A DNA stretch of 64,000 bases. Origin: G965205255 sp965205255. GTDB taxonomy: Bacteria > Pseudomonadota > Gammaproteobacteria > Pseudomonadales > Endozoicomonadaceae. The position numbers and the translations under genes were made by a program. The notes below the pieces were generated by a model. The model ran no database searches. It was not told the origin of the DNA and saw only the letters and a program-made list of their open reading frames with translations. Where the stretch lies: the NCBI GenBank assembly GCA_965205255.1, contig OZ242051.1:1364001-1428000 (forward strand), given 5' to 3'. Shown in pieces: positions 7,901 to 15,567 of this stretch; the first letter of the stretch is position 1; each line of letters begins with the position of its first letter.

Positions 7901-10805
7901 TCATTTCAATGCAATGAGACAGGTCTTGTTCTCTGATGCCTATCATGCCGGAATGGAAACCCGTAATGTTTACAGTACAGTCAAGCCTAATCAGGTGATT
8001 GCCTCCACGGTATCGACCCGTAATACTGATGGCAGTGTGACACCGGTGAGAACCACCTACAACACCTATGACGCTTATGGAAATATTATCAAAACAGAAG
8101 TAGCCACTGGCGCTTATGACCCTTCGGCTCAAAAGGTACTGGTGGGTGAAAGAACGTATACATCACTGGGCTTTTTATTAAATGCCACAACCATGGTGGG
8201 AGATAAATCTCATCAGGTGAATATGACATATGACACAACCTCTGGTTTTCCGACCAAAATAACAGACCCGCTGGGTAATAGTATGACCATGACCTATGAT
8301 ACGGTATGGCATAAAAAACCACATACCGTGGTATCTGAGACGGCAGACGGTCATACAGATTTTACCCTGACCTATACTTACGATGCTAATGGTAACCTGA
8401 CCGATCTGAAAAAAACGAGCGGGAAGAATAAGCTGATCAGCGAAATGGCATACACCTATGATCCGGTGAATCAGCGGTTACTGACCACAACCATCACTCA
8501 CCCTGACGGTAGTCAGCGAATCTTATCCGATGAGGTGAACAATTATTTTGTAACGGTGAGCAGTACCTATGGTGCTCCAGCGGCGCCGGTGTATACACAA
8601 ACAGCGGTAACCGATGCGCTAGGATTGCCGGTTAGTATGAGTTATAAGGGAAGCGCAGGTCAGGTATCTCTGGGAACTGATTACAACCCTGATTTATCGG
8701 TGAAGGATCAAACCATTAACAATCAGGTGACCAATAGCTATATCTATGACAGTGTTGGTAATTTGGTCAGTATTGCCAATGACCTGAACGGTAAACCTGT
8801 TCGGACGTATGGTTATGGTTATAACACAAAAGGTCAGGTTTCCACCCGTACTGCAACAACTGAAAAAGGTGTCAGTACCCAAACATACACCTATACACCG
8901 CAGGGTCAGTTATTGCACTTTACCTGCAACGGAAAAGAGTGCCCTCAGAATCTGTTTAAACAACCGGTCAGTGCCATTGATTACAGCTATCAACCTTTGT
9001 TTAATTCACTAAACACAGTGGATGAGACGATCAACGGTGGCAGTAAACAGCTGATTACTTACCAGTATAAAAACACTGATCCGACACAGGTATCAGGTAT
9101 TGATTATGCCGGTAAAGGCCATGCTACATTTAGCTATGATGGTGACGGTAATATCACTGCCATGCAGAAAATGACCGCCTCGGGCAAGTTAGTGCCTTAC
9201 CAGATGAGCTATGACAGTGCGCAGAATTTAACGGATGTCACTATCAATCATCGTGAAAAAATTCACTATACCTATGATGCGTCAGGACAGCAAATTGCAG
9301 AAAGTGATACCAACGCTTTCGGAAAAACAACCACACTACAGCAGTATTACAATGGCTCTCTGGCAGAGCAGTCGCTTAACGGGAAATCTCGTTATTATGT
9401 AGCCGGAGGAAGTTTTTATGATGGCCGTTACGAGTCGGCTGTTACCGATGGCAAGCAGTTAACAGGCAGTGTCGTTAATGGCAAAGTTCAAGGTGATGAT
9501 GTGTATATGCCGTATGGTCAGGTAACAGACCTGAATCAGGCTAAAACACTGGCGTTGACTCTGCAAAAAAGCACCCGTGGCTATCAAATGAAAAATACAG
9601 ACCAAGTGACGGGCTGGCAGTTTTTGGGCAATGGTTATCGTGCTTATGATCCGGCACTGAGACTGTTCACTAAACACGACAATGCCTCTCCGTGGGGAGC
9701 CGGTGGCATAAATGCTTACAACTATGCAGGTAATGATCCCATCAATAGTTCTGACCCCACCGGTCACTACACCGAAAATGATGTCAATGACGTTAATAAA
9801 ACGATGAAAGCGGAAAACAAACAGATTTACGATAACTATCACAAAAGTCAATTGGAAACAATTTTAGCAATTTGTTTCGCGGTGGCAGGACTTTTGATGG
9901 CCGTATTGATCCCAGGTCCTGGTGACTTTATAGAGGGCATGGCGCTGGCTGCCTTGGCTAATGTTGCTTTTTTTACGGCAGTAGGTGTAGTAACAACCGT
10001 AAGCGAAAAACTTGTAGAAAATGGCGTTTTGGAACAAAAGGGCTATAAGCCATCTCAATCAATTGGTGAGATGATGAGTTCTACTTCGTTCTGGGAAGGT
10101 GTTGCTATTGATGCCGGGGCTATGGTCGGTGGCGAGACGGTGGGTCTAGTCATTAAAGGAGTAGGCCGTGCAATTGGAGATGCCCGCTCTGCAGGGAGAG
10201 CAGGAGAAGAGGCAGCAGGAGAAGGAGAAGCAGCAGCAGGAGAAGCGGTTGGAGAAGGAGAAGCTGGACAAGGAGCAGGAGAAGCGGTTGGAGAAGGAGA
10301 AGCTGCACAAGGAGCAGCAGAACCGGCAGGAGAACCAAGAAATCAAGTAGTAAAATCGATACTAAAAAGAGGGGGAGGAATAGAAGAAGCGACAGATTCT
10401 GACACTGCAATAGTAGACTTAGATAATTTAGATATAACCGAAGAGCAGCTAGATAATAACCTACGTTCTGTTCCTGAGAAACACCCCGCCTATGAATCTA
10501 ATCTTTTTGATCTTGAAAAGGAAGTAAACGTCAAAATCAAGCCTTCTTATGATAAGGATGGAGTATTAATACCTAAAGCGGATAGGGATCCGAGTCAATA
10601 TAAACCTACATCAGCAATACCGCAAAGTCATACAGTTTTTTCTTTCGAAAAAGATGGAGAGGATTTCGATTGGCCTATTCAGGTCTCATATAACAGAAAT
10701 AAAGCTCTTAACAAGAAGCAACTTAGTGTAAATAAATTTTTTGAAGAAAATGCACACATATCTTCCGAGCCAAGAGAGAGTGTGAGAGTTACATTTGAAA
10801 ATTAA
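4941..10805 (+). CDS. Secreted RHS/YD-repeat protein, about 1954 residues
   Basis: The GTG start at 4941 gives a Sec signal peptide: LRLVK, then a hydrophobic stretch, with likely cleavage after AFA at 24-26. From about residue 690 to 1600 there are many YD repeats (forms such as YDALGRPVQV, YTYDANGNL, YIYDSVGNLV, YTYDASGQ). These build the RHS shell that encloses a C-terminal passenger. The RHS core ends in GYRAYDPALRLF ... YAGNDPINSSDPTG, with DPTG at 1605-1608. About 345 residues follow: a hydrophobic, membrane-like segment around 1641-1685, a Gly/Ala/Glu-rich repeat around 1747-1800, and a tail I do not recognise. In polymorphic toxins this is the toxin position, but no toxin motif is visible and no immunity gene follows. 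It is a lone gene with no VgrG, PAAR or TcB/TcC partner nearby. Confidence 0.9.
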   Translation: MFLRLVKLAVAVITLASYLTTSVAFAENSNAHISSVKHRSSTSKAAPMSVAAKKTLLKKLKRLVATGHNHFTSQASNGGMNAAVSVNPSSLGLTFSQKLFSVNSSPTSKTTLPVSIFLGAPTGFNPTTQLLNDYPIDVNIPYIQPQESSSGHTYYTLSIGGSSYPMIMDSKQQFQFIYYKKPDIHITHQSDDTIVVTQRDNSTYIFKKVNGTAATTPYQVVAKIGPDGKAIYFQYAHSDTQSSITLLNSDQKVVAKINKQSGSATLFYQDKMGHFQHFTLRNESDGVSITNPLNESTLLTFDTDKKPTKITLADGAYYTINYGVLSGSHYIVSGYTEPVNNHTPYVSSYTEHFNNSHDQDITRTFSVSSTGNNFSGNNIQCDGNTFSHVTSAQDWLMECGFRHQGAPVYRYSTLVGMKIPVFTGTLTPSPETKQISQSYNYLHLKDQQTTSVNNITLTCGQTTYGDKITSASSVADLSQHYNLPSVQQYLLYDATGNNALLQVQNFNYSYDSKGFLAKKIVQDSHGNLNTESYTTLPGVYHPILQTSVAQIRSTKQAGLQGKAPTTLTTNYSKPSVISKSITVGGHSYTVNRVAIPSNQILFNGKVIRSSTVTYNTEPTAMTFAMPVKTTATLPSMGQYVNNTYTISNSNNVYTISNTKHSLSSDTQGRAPQQLPGTQKTYNLYGGLIKSEDPVTGDIVTYDNYDALGRPVQVSYLPAGNADDKQTYRYQYDILNGAQNAGFRVTMTQLMPTGKGKGVQVEKEYDTQNHVVKTLQQLKDRSGFYATDEAFYNLSGQISKTIHYYYDEKGQVHPQQSLYFYNRYGKPTAVQHPNGSTSISVSDPYHLRKISYTLLPTSQVINNPDSLCFDPLQPTPDHRVNTACRVASVQVSQSHSVNQGSASRPVLFHDVSYKYNFITDPAFTTTTADGKKVPLYDNGTKKQMTTVFASTAKGQAPDSQALESLADTIKNQALANPSATQASTFVVSHFNAMRQVLFSDAYHAGMETRNVYSTVKPNQVIASTVSTRNTDGSVTPVRTTYNTYDAYGNIIKTEVATGAYDPSAQKVLVGERTYTSLGFLLNATTMVGDKSHQVNMTYDTTSGFPTKITDPLGNSMTMTYDTVWHKKPHTVVSETADGHTDFTLTYTYDANGNLTDLKKTSGKNKLISEMAYTYDPVNQRLLTTTITHPDGSQRILSDEVNNYFVTVSSTYGAPAAPVYTQTAVTDALGLPVSMSYKGSAGQVSLGTDYNPDLSVKDQTINNQVTNSYIYDSVGNLVSIANDLNGKPVRTYGYGYNTKGQVSTRTATTEKGVSTQTYTYTPQGQLLHFTCNGKECPQNLFKQPVSAIDYSYQPLFNSLNTVDETINGGSKQLITYQYKNTDPTQVSGIDYAGKGHATFSYDGDGNITAMQKMTASGKLVPYQMSYDSAQNLTDVTINHREKIHYTYDASGQQIAESDTNAFGKTTTLQQYYNGSLAEQSLNGKSRYYVAGGSFYDGRYESAVTDGKQLTGSVVNGKVQGDDVYMPYGQVTDLNQAKTLALTLQKSTRGYQMKNTDQVTGWQFLGNGYRAYDPALRLFTKHDNASPWGAGGINAYNYAGNDPINSSDPTGHYTENDVNDVNKTMKAENKQIYDNYHKSQLETILAICFAVAGLLMAVLIPGPGDFIEGMALAALANVAFFTAVGVVTTVSEKLVENGVLEQKGYKPSQSIGEMMSSTSFWEGVAIDAGAMVGGETVGLVIKGVGRAIGDARSAGRAGEEAAGEGEAAAGEAVGEGEAGQGAGEAVGEGEAAQGAAEPAGEPRNQVVKSILKRGGGIEEATDSDTAIVDLDNLDITEEQLDNNLRSVPEKHPAYESNLFDLEKEVNVKIKPSYDKDGVLIPKADRDPSQYKPTSAIPQSHTVFSFEKDGEDFDWPIQVSYNRNKALNKKQLSVNKFFEENAHISSEPRESVRVTFEN
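10190..10340 (+). repeat. Imperfect GGAGAAG-rich coding repeat in the RHS protein tail
   Basis: A purine-rich block with units such as GAAGCGGTTGGAGAAGGAGA appears twice in near-perfect form (about 10237 and 10282). In the gene's frame it codes Gly/Ala/Glu (AVGEGEA). It is richer in G+C than its surroundings. The +1-shifted frame would read Lys/Gln/Glu. Confidence 0.7.
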
Positions 10806-11179
10806 AAATTTTAGATTCGTAAAACCAGCCCTTTTAAGAAGTTGGATCAGAGGTAGTGATGTGATTACCAAGGAATATTGACGGTGCCGAGCAGTTCAAT
10901 ATCCAGAAGGTTAGAGTTCGTAGTCTGTGGCATCTGACTAATAAGGTTACTCGTAAGGTGTTATCACACGCTAGCTTGATTAGGTAGTGTCAATAACTCT
11001 GTGTATGTTCAGAAAAGGATAGATGAACTGATGGTGTTACGGACAGAGTATTGCAGGCGAAGTGCGTCTGGTACAAAGCCAGTTCGTTTTCTAAGAGAGA
11101 AGGTGATGAAAAAATATTATTTGGAACAATTTTTTGTAACGAAACCTAAAAACCGGAGTTGATTCTTTAGTTCGCCTCT
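10806..11179. other. Intergenic region between RHS and C58-like genes
   Basis: About 440 bases separate the two genes. The middle is the first copy of the ~145-bp dispersed repeat (11001-11147). No RHS immunity-type gene is visible. Confidence 0.5.
11001..11147 (+). repeat. Dispersed ~145-bp repeat, family B, copy 1
   Basis: Shares with 15330-15466 and, inverted, with 23329-23474 a core reading TGCAGGCGAAGTGCGTCTGG then TACAAAGCCAGTTC, and an end reading GAACAATTTTTTGTAACG. All three copies are intergenic with no open frame. One end, best kept in copy 3 as GGCTCCGTTGCAAAAAATTG, resembles insertion-sequence termini of the TTGCAAA type. A non-autonomous mobile element is the simplest reading. 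Confidence 0.75.
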
Positions 11180-11246
11180 CTGATCTCTACGTTCAATAAA
11201 TTTACTATATCTTATAATATAGTAAAAGCCAACTTAAAGAGATCAG
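11180..11246 (+). promoter_or_regulatory. Leader hairpin that can cover the ribosome site of the C58-like gene
   Basis: An outer arm CTGATCTCT (11180-11188) pairs with AGAGATCAG (11238-11246), which abuts the GGG and ATG at 11249. Inside it is a perfect 10-bp stem, TTTACTATAT (11201-11210) with ATATAGTAAA (11217-11226), around a 6-base loop. The fold would hide part of the ribosome binding site. It may be a translational switch; this is inferred from the pairing only. Confidence 0.45.
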
Positions 11247-11248
11247 GG

Positions 11249-12763
11249 ATGAATAACAAATTGCAACCTGCTGCAAGAGATACTCAGGCAGATAATAAGA
11301 AAATAAAACCTCCTCATCAGCGCCGCAATGTAGCTATCTTTGGTCTGGCAGCTTCTTGGTCAAGCCGTCAAATTAAAAAACTTTTTAGCCTGAAACGGTT
11401 TTTCTTTTTTTGGCGAAGACATGAAAATAATAACATCTGCGCCAAAGAGAACGATGTCAGATTTTTATCAAAGTATGAAGTAAGTGTAGTGTCTGATGCA
11501 AACCATGAAAACGGTCAACACACAAGTATTCCGGCTGTTTTCAAAAGACAACCGAATCTATCAGGTGCTGCCGATTATGATATGGAGGGTACATCATATA
11601 ACTACGATTACAAAACCTTTATCAAGCGTATCCAAGAGTTACAGCAACGACAATTTCCAGAGTTTGCTGATAATCCTCTTGAAGGGCTTTGCTCTGGGCT
11701 GGCCTCCAGTTATTTGCAGGCAGCACTATTGCATGATGCTGGATCACCCCATCAACCAGTGGAAACACTTATTCGAAGATTTTTTTTAGTGAGCAGGCAG
11801 TTTTATGAAGGCTGGTATGTAAATGATGAATGGTTCGATGATTTGAATAAGGCTATAGCGTCTGCTCAAAAATATTACCTCACATATACAAAAAGTAGCA
11901 ACAATAAATCCACAGTATATGATGATTTTGCCCGCGATCATCCCATGGAATTTGAATTACTTGAAATTTACCCATGGCTACAATTGGTATTACAGTCACA
12001 ATGTGCATCTTCTGAATTATGCAAAAAGTCATATTTCTCGCAATTACTCGAAACAGGTCTAAATATAACACCATCACTGGAAGCACAAAAGATATCGGGT
12101 GCAAACGGCACAACCGATGATTCTCAACCATCTTATATCAGAACAGAATACTGGCCTTTCCCTGACAATATGGATAATGTATACGAGCTGGTAAGAGCAT
12201 TACCAGAAGGGCACTATAAACTTGAAAGCAAAGATCATGCGATTGCGGTATCAGTTACTCATGATGGTTATATTATCTTTGATCAAAATAGCACCCCCCC
12301 CTGCAGAAGAATTAATAAAGATGATTCAGCTCATTTAAAAAAAATCCTGTTCTCGTCTGTTAATTGCAAAAAAACACCCGAAGAGTCATTTAGTATTCAT
12401 GGTGTTTTCCTCAATACCAGTGAAGGAGAAAAACTTAAGATATTAGTAGAAAAACGATTACAGGAAATTATTGATTCCCTAAATAACGGGGTGAAAAACC
12501 AACGCACCTTTCTACATGAACTATTCCAGGCTATTTTTTTCAATAATGAGGCTGCAATAAAGCAGTTGCTTGATAAAATTGATCAGGCTACATGGGATAT
12601 TAAAGGTGTGAATATCCTGTATTATTGCATTCAGACAGGCCGTGAAAATGTAGCTACCCTGCTTTTAAAGAAAGTTCCCAGCATAACAGAAAGCCAGAAA
12701 AGCAAGCTTTATACTAAAGCAATAAAGCATGGATGTTTATCACTTGCAGAACAGATAAAATGA
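11249..12763 (+). CDS. Candidate effector: C58 (YopT/AvrPphB)-like cysteine protease with ankyrin-like C-terminus
   Basis: 504 residues, no signal peptide. Three segments match the C58 papain-like pattern in order and spacing: EGLCSGLASSYL with Cys148, KDHAIAVSVTHDGY with His330, and YIIFDQN with Asp345. In YopT and AvrPphB the same Cys, His and Asp form the catalytic triad. Residues 418-500 contain two or more ankyrin-like helical repeats (FLHELFQAIFFNNEAAIKQLL, ILYYCIQTGRENVATLLL; the latter has the typical GR.N....LL form). The N-terminus is basic (RRNVA, FFFFWRR) and might direct membrane association. The gene stands alone between RHS and ffh. Protease plus ankyrin repeats suggests a protein acting in a host cell. 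Family assignment is by motif and eye only. Confidence 0.6.
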   Translation: MNNKLQPAARDTQADNKKIKPPHQRRNVAIFGLAASWSSRQIKKLFSLKRFFFFWRRHENNNICAKENDVRFLSKYEVSVVSDANHENGQHTSIPAVFKRQPNLSGAADYDMEGTSYNYDYKTFIKRIQELQQRQFPEFADNPLEGLCSGLASSYLQAALLHDAGSPHQPVETLIRRFFLVSRQFYEGWYVNDEWFDDLNKAIASAQKYYLTYTKSSNNKSTVYDDFARDHPMEFELLEIYPWLQLVLQSQCASSELCKKSYFSQLLETGLNITPSLEAQKISGANGTTDDSQPSYIRTEYWPFPDNMDNVYELVRALPEGHYKLESKDHAIAVSVTHDGYIIFDQNSTPPCRRINKDDSAHLKKILFSSVNCKKTPEESFSIHGVFLNTSEGEKLKILVEKRLQEIIDSLNNGVKNQRTFLHELFQAIFFNNEAAIKQLLDKIDQATWDIKGVNILYYCIQTGRENVATLLLKKVPSITESQKSKLYTKAIKHGCLSLAEQIK

Positions 12764-12903
12764 CATGATATGTATTAGCTCAGAACAGGAGCCTGTTGAT
12801 AGTCTATTTTGTTATTTAGTGGCATCTTTTCAACTTTTTATGCAGAAAGCACCACTTAGCAAGGTTGCCTCAATATCATGTTTTTTTGCATTTCCCTGTA
12901 AAA

Positions 12904-14307
12904 TCAGAAAGGAGGCTTAACTTTCCCCCCCATTCCCGGTGGCATCAGACCACCAGAACCTCCAGGCATATTATTCATGCCTTTCAGTCCTCGCATCAAG
13001 CCTCCAACACCTCGTCCTCCCATTTTTTTCATTAGTTTACTCATATGTTTGTGCTGCTTGAGGAGGCGGTTCATATCTTGAATTTGAGTTCCAGAACCGG
13101 CAACAATCCGTTTTTTTCGGGAGCTACTGATGATTTCAGGGTTTTGACGCTCTTTTGGGGTCATTGAGTTTATCAATGCCTCCATTTGCTTGAGCATGCC
13201 TTCGCCCATTTGCTGTTGAGTGACTTGCTTCATTTGACTCATGCCGGGAAGTTTATCCATTAAAACTCCAAGACCACCCATGTTTTTCATTTGCAAAAGC
13301 TGATCTCTTAAGTCCTCCAAATTGAAAGTTTTACCTTTCTTTAATTTTTTAACCAGCTTGTCGGCCTTCTGTTTATCAATATTTTGTTCGGCCGTTTCAA
13401 TCAATGTGAGCACATCACCCATTCCCAGAATACGAGAAGCAATACGTTCAGGATGAAAAGCCTCAAGGCCGTCAATTTTTTCTCCGATACCTAAAAATTT
13501 AATAGGTTTTTCAGTGATTTTACGTACAGATAAAGCTGCCCCTCCTCTGGCGTCCCCATCTGCTTTTGTTAAAATAACACCAGTAAGAGGTAAAGCATCG
13601 TTAAACGCCTTAGCTGTGTTTGCAGCATCTTGACCTGTCATAGCATCAACAACAAATAATGTTTCAATCGGATTAATAGCCTGATGAATTGTTTTAATTT
13701 CATCCATCATATCCGTATCAATATGTAAGCGCCCAGCCGTATCAATAATGACCGCATCAACATGCCTTATCTTACCTTTCTCAATAGCTGCTTTAGCAAT
13801 ATCAACAGGTTTTTGATCAGATGTTGAGGAGAAAAATTCTAACTCTGTTTCTTCAGCAAGCATTTCAAGTTGCTTAATTGCTGCCGGACGATAAACATCT
13901 GCGCTGGCAACCAGAACTTTTTTCTTTCTGTTTTTCAACCAGCGACCTAGCTTGGCCACGGTGGTTGTTTTACCTACACCCTGTAATCCGACCATTAATA
14001 TAACCGCTGGGGGCTGACAGTTAAGATTTAGTTCATCATTGTGTTCACCCATCATGCTGATGAGCTCTTTATTAACTACTTTAACGAACATTTGACCAGG
14101 GTTAAGACTTCGCTTAACTGCTGTTCCAAGTGCACGTTTACGCACCTTATTTGTAAAGTCCTTGACTACACTGAGGGCTACATCAGCCTCAAGAAGAGCA
14201 ATTCTTACTTCTCGGAGTGTACTACGAATGTTTTCTTCTGTAAGCTTAGACTTGCCTGTAACGCCTTTTAACGTAGCAGACAAACGTTCGGTCAGATTCT
14301 GAAACAT
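12904..14307 (-). CDS. ffh: Signal recognition particle protein Ffh
   Basis: 467 residues, normal for Ffh. The N domain is followed by the G domain, with GLQGVGKTTTVAKLG near residue 106, DTAGR near 190 and TKADGDARGG. The Met-rich M domain includes GDVLTLIE, MLKQMEALINSMTPKER and the RIVAGSG segment, which binds SRP RNA and signal sequences. The tail is Gly/Met rich. Ffh with SRP RNA docks ribosomes making membrane proteins at FtsY. The gene diverges from ypjD across about 117 bases, as in many Pseudomonadales. A GGAAGGATC ribosome site precedes the ATG. Confidence 0.98.
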   Translation of the reverse strand: MFQNLTERLSATLKGVTGKSKLTEENIRSTLREVRIALLEADVALSVVKDFTNKVRKRALGTAVKRSLNPGQMFVKVVNKELISMMGEHNDELNLNCQPPAVILMVGLQGVGKTTTVAKLGRWLKNRKKKVLVASADVYRPAAIKQLEMLAEETELEFFSSTSDQKPVDIAKAAIEKGKIRHVDAVIIDTAGRLHIDTDMMDEIKTIHQAINPIETLFVVDAMTGQDAANTAKAFNDALPLTGVILTKADGDARGGAALSVRKITEKPIKFLGIGEKIDGLEAFHPERIASRILGMGDVLTLIETAEQNIDKQKADKLVKKLKKGKTFNLEDLRDQLLQMKNMGGLGVLMDKLPGMSQMKQVTQQQMGEGMLKQMEALINSMTPKERQNPEIISSSRKKRIVAGSGTQIQDMNRLLKQHKHMSKLMKKMGGRGVGGLMRGLKGMNNMPGGSGGLMPPGMGGKVKPPF

Positions 14308-14424
14308 CTACCGATCCTTCCATTAAATTGGTTAATGATTGCTGAATATTGCGTCTATTATATCTCTTTTAATGGATTGTGTTGCAATTTTTTTTATTTT
14401 AACTGGGTATGTGATGTCCATACA

Positions 14425-15213
14425 ATGAATATTTTGTTACTTAGTATCAGCACCATTATTTTTTACTGCGCTGCTTCTTTTCTTCAGTGGATGAGGATAA
14501 AAGGAAAAGCGGCTCCAAGGAAATTGCTATTAACACTCGTGATTTTGGGAGTGATTTTTCATGGTATTTGCCTGATTTACCATATAGATACACCCGAAGG
14601 AATAATACTTAATTTTTTCACCGTCGGGTCGCTTTGTGGCTGGGTCGTGGTATTAATAGTATTGTTGAGCAGCTTGAAACGACCACTAGATAATATATAT
14701 GCCGTGTTACTTCCATGGGCTGCTATTGCTGTGTTATGCGCTTGGCTGTTAAGGGGTCCAAAAGACGGAGTACCTAATCTTACACCGGGTATTATTTTTC
14801 ATATAATTTTTTCTATCCTAGCTTATAGCACCCTGACCGTTGCGGCACTTCAGGCTTCCTTGCTTGCTTACCAAGAACATAAACTCAAACATCACAACCC
14901 AGGAAATATTTTCAGGGCTTTTCCTCCGCTCGAAACCATGGAGCATCTGCTATTTGAATTTATTATAGCTGGAATGATTCTGCTAACCTTATCAATGATT
15001 TCAGGCTTTATCTTCTTTACAGATCTTATTCCACATCACGTTCCCCATGAAACTGTTCTCTCTTTTGCTTCCTGGCTAATGTTTGGAATATTACTGACAG
15101 GAAGATATTTTAAGGGGTGGCGAAGCCAGTTAGCCATCAGCTGGACGCTGGTCAGTTTTATCTTACTAATGGTTTCATACTTCGGAAGTAAATTGCTAGC
15201 TGTTTTTATGTAA
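14425..15213 (+). CDS. ypjD: Inner-membrane protein YpjD/CcsA-like (cytochrome c assembly-type)
   Basis: The frame is open from 14335, but the ATG at 14425 (MNILLLSIST) starts directly with the first membrane helix and matches the family, giving 262 residues. About eight hydrophobic segments are visible. The central GVPNLTPGIIFHIIFSILAY region is the conserved CcsA/HemX segment. It sits divergently next to ffh, the usual place of ypjD in Pseudomonas-type genomes. Its role is poorly known; related proteins handle haem. The stop TAA (15211-15213) is itself the first part of a family A repeat end. Confidence 0.85.
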   Translation: MNILLLSISTIIFYCAASFLQWMRIKGKAAPRKLLLTLVILGVIFHGICLIYHIDTPEGIILNFFTVGSLCGWVVVLIVLLSSLKRPLDNIYAVLLPWAAIAVLCAWLLRGPKDGVPNLTPGIIFHIIFSILAYSTLTVAALQASLLAYQEHKLKHHNPGNIFRAFPPLETMEHLLFEFIIAGMILLTLSMISGFIFFTDLIPHHVPHETVLSFASWLMFGILLTGRYFKGWRSQLAISWTLVSFILLMVSYFGSKLLAVFM

Positions 15214-15329
15214 TACCAAAACCTGTTTCTGAATACTGTTATGAGTATGATTTTATAGCTTTCTGTTTACGTGCGTAGTCATATAGTTTATAAGTACGGT
15301 AGTGTACAGTTTACTATGTCTAATGCAAA

Positions 15330-15466
15330 AATGAACGATTAGCTTATGGTTTTATAGACAGGATATATATTGCAGGCGAAGTGCGACTGGTACAAAGGCA
15401 GTTCTTTTTCTGAGATAGAAGGTGCTGGAAAAAGCTTACCTAGAACAATTTTTTACAACTGAGTCG
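15330..15466 (+). repeat. Dispersed ~145-bp repeat, family B, copy 2
   Basis: Matches copy 1: TGCAGGCGAAGTGCGACTGG, then TACAAAGGCAGTTC and GAACAATTTTTTACAAC. It is the most diverged of the three at its right end. Confidence 0.7.
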
Positions 15467-15484
15467 GATAAACAGATGTCATAT

Positions 15485-15522
15485 AAAAACCTGCTTATAA
15501 CATTAATTAGAAGCAGGTTTTT
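15485..15522. terminator. Perfect 12-bp hairpin between convergent ypjD and secF
   Basis: AAAAACCTGCTT (15485-15496) pairs fully with AAGCAGGTTTTT (15511-15522). With A-runs and T-runs at the ends it could stop transcription from both sides. It is made of the ends of the family A repeat. Confidence 0.5.
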
Positions 15523-15567
15523 GTATAATTATTCTGAGAATTATCAGTAAATTCAGAATATAAATAC

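Larger units (their letters stand above)
15211..15531. repeat. Family A repeat (TAATACCAAAACCTG ends), interrupted copy after ypjD
   Basis: The left end TAATACCAAAACCTG begins on the stop codon of ypjD and continues TTTCTGAATACTGTTATGAG. A right end AGAAGCAGGTTTTTGTATAA lies at about 15510-15529. Between them sits a copy of the unrelated family B repeat, so the two families are nested or juxtaposed. No gene is visible between ypjD and secF. Confidence 0.7.

Noticed and set aside
10153..10410. Leu/Ser-rich minus-strand frames and a Lys/Gln/Glu plus-strand frame in the RHS tail
   Set aside because: Shadows of the purine-rich repeat; the RHS frame runs through without interruption and has the RHS context.
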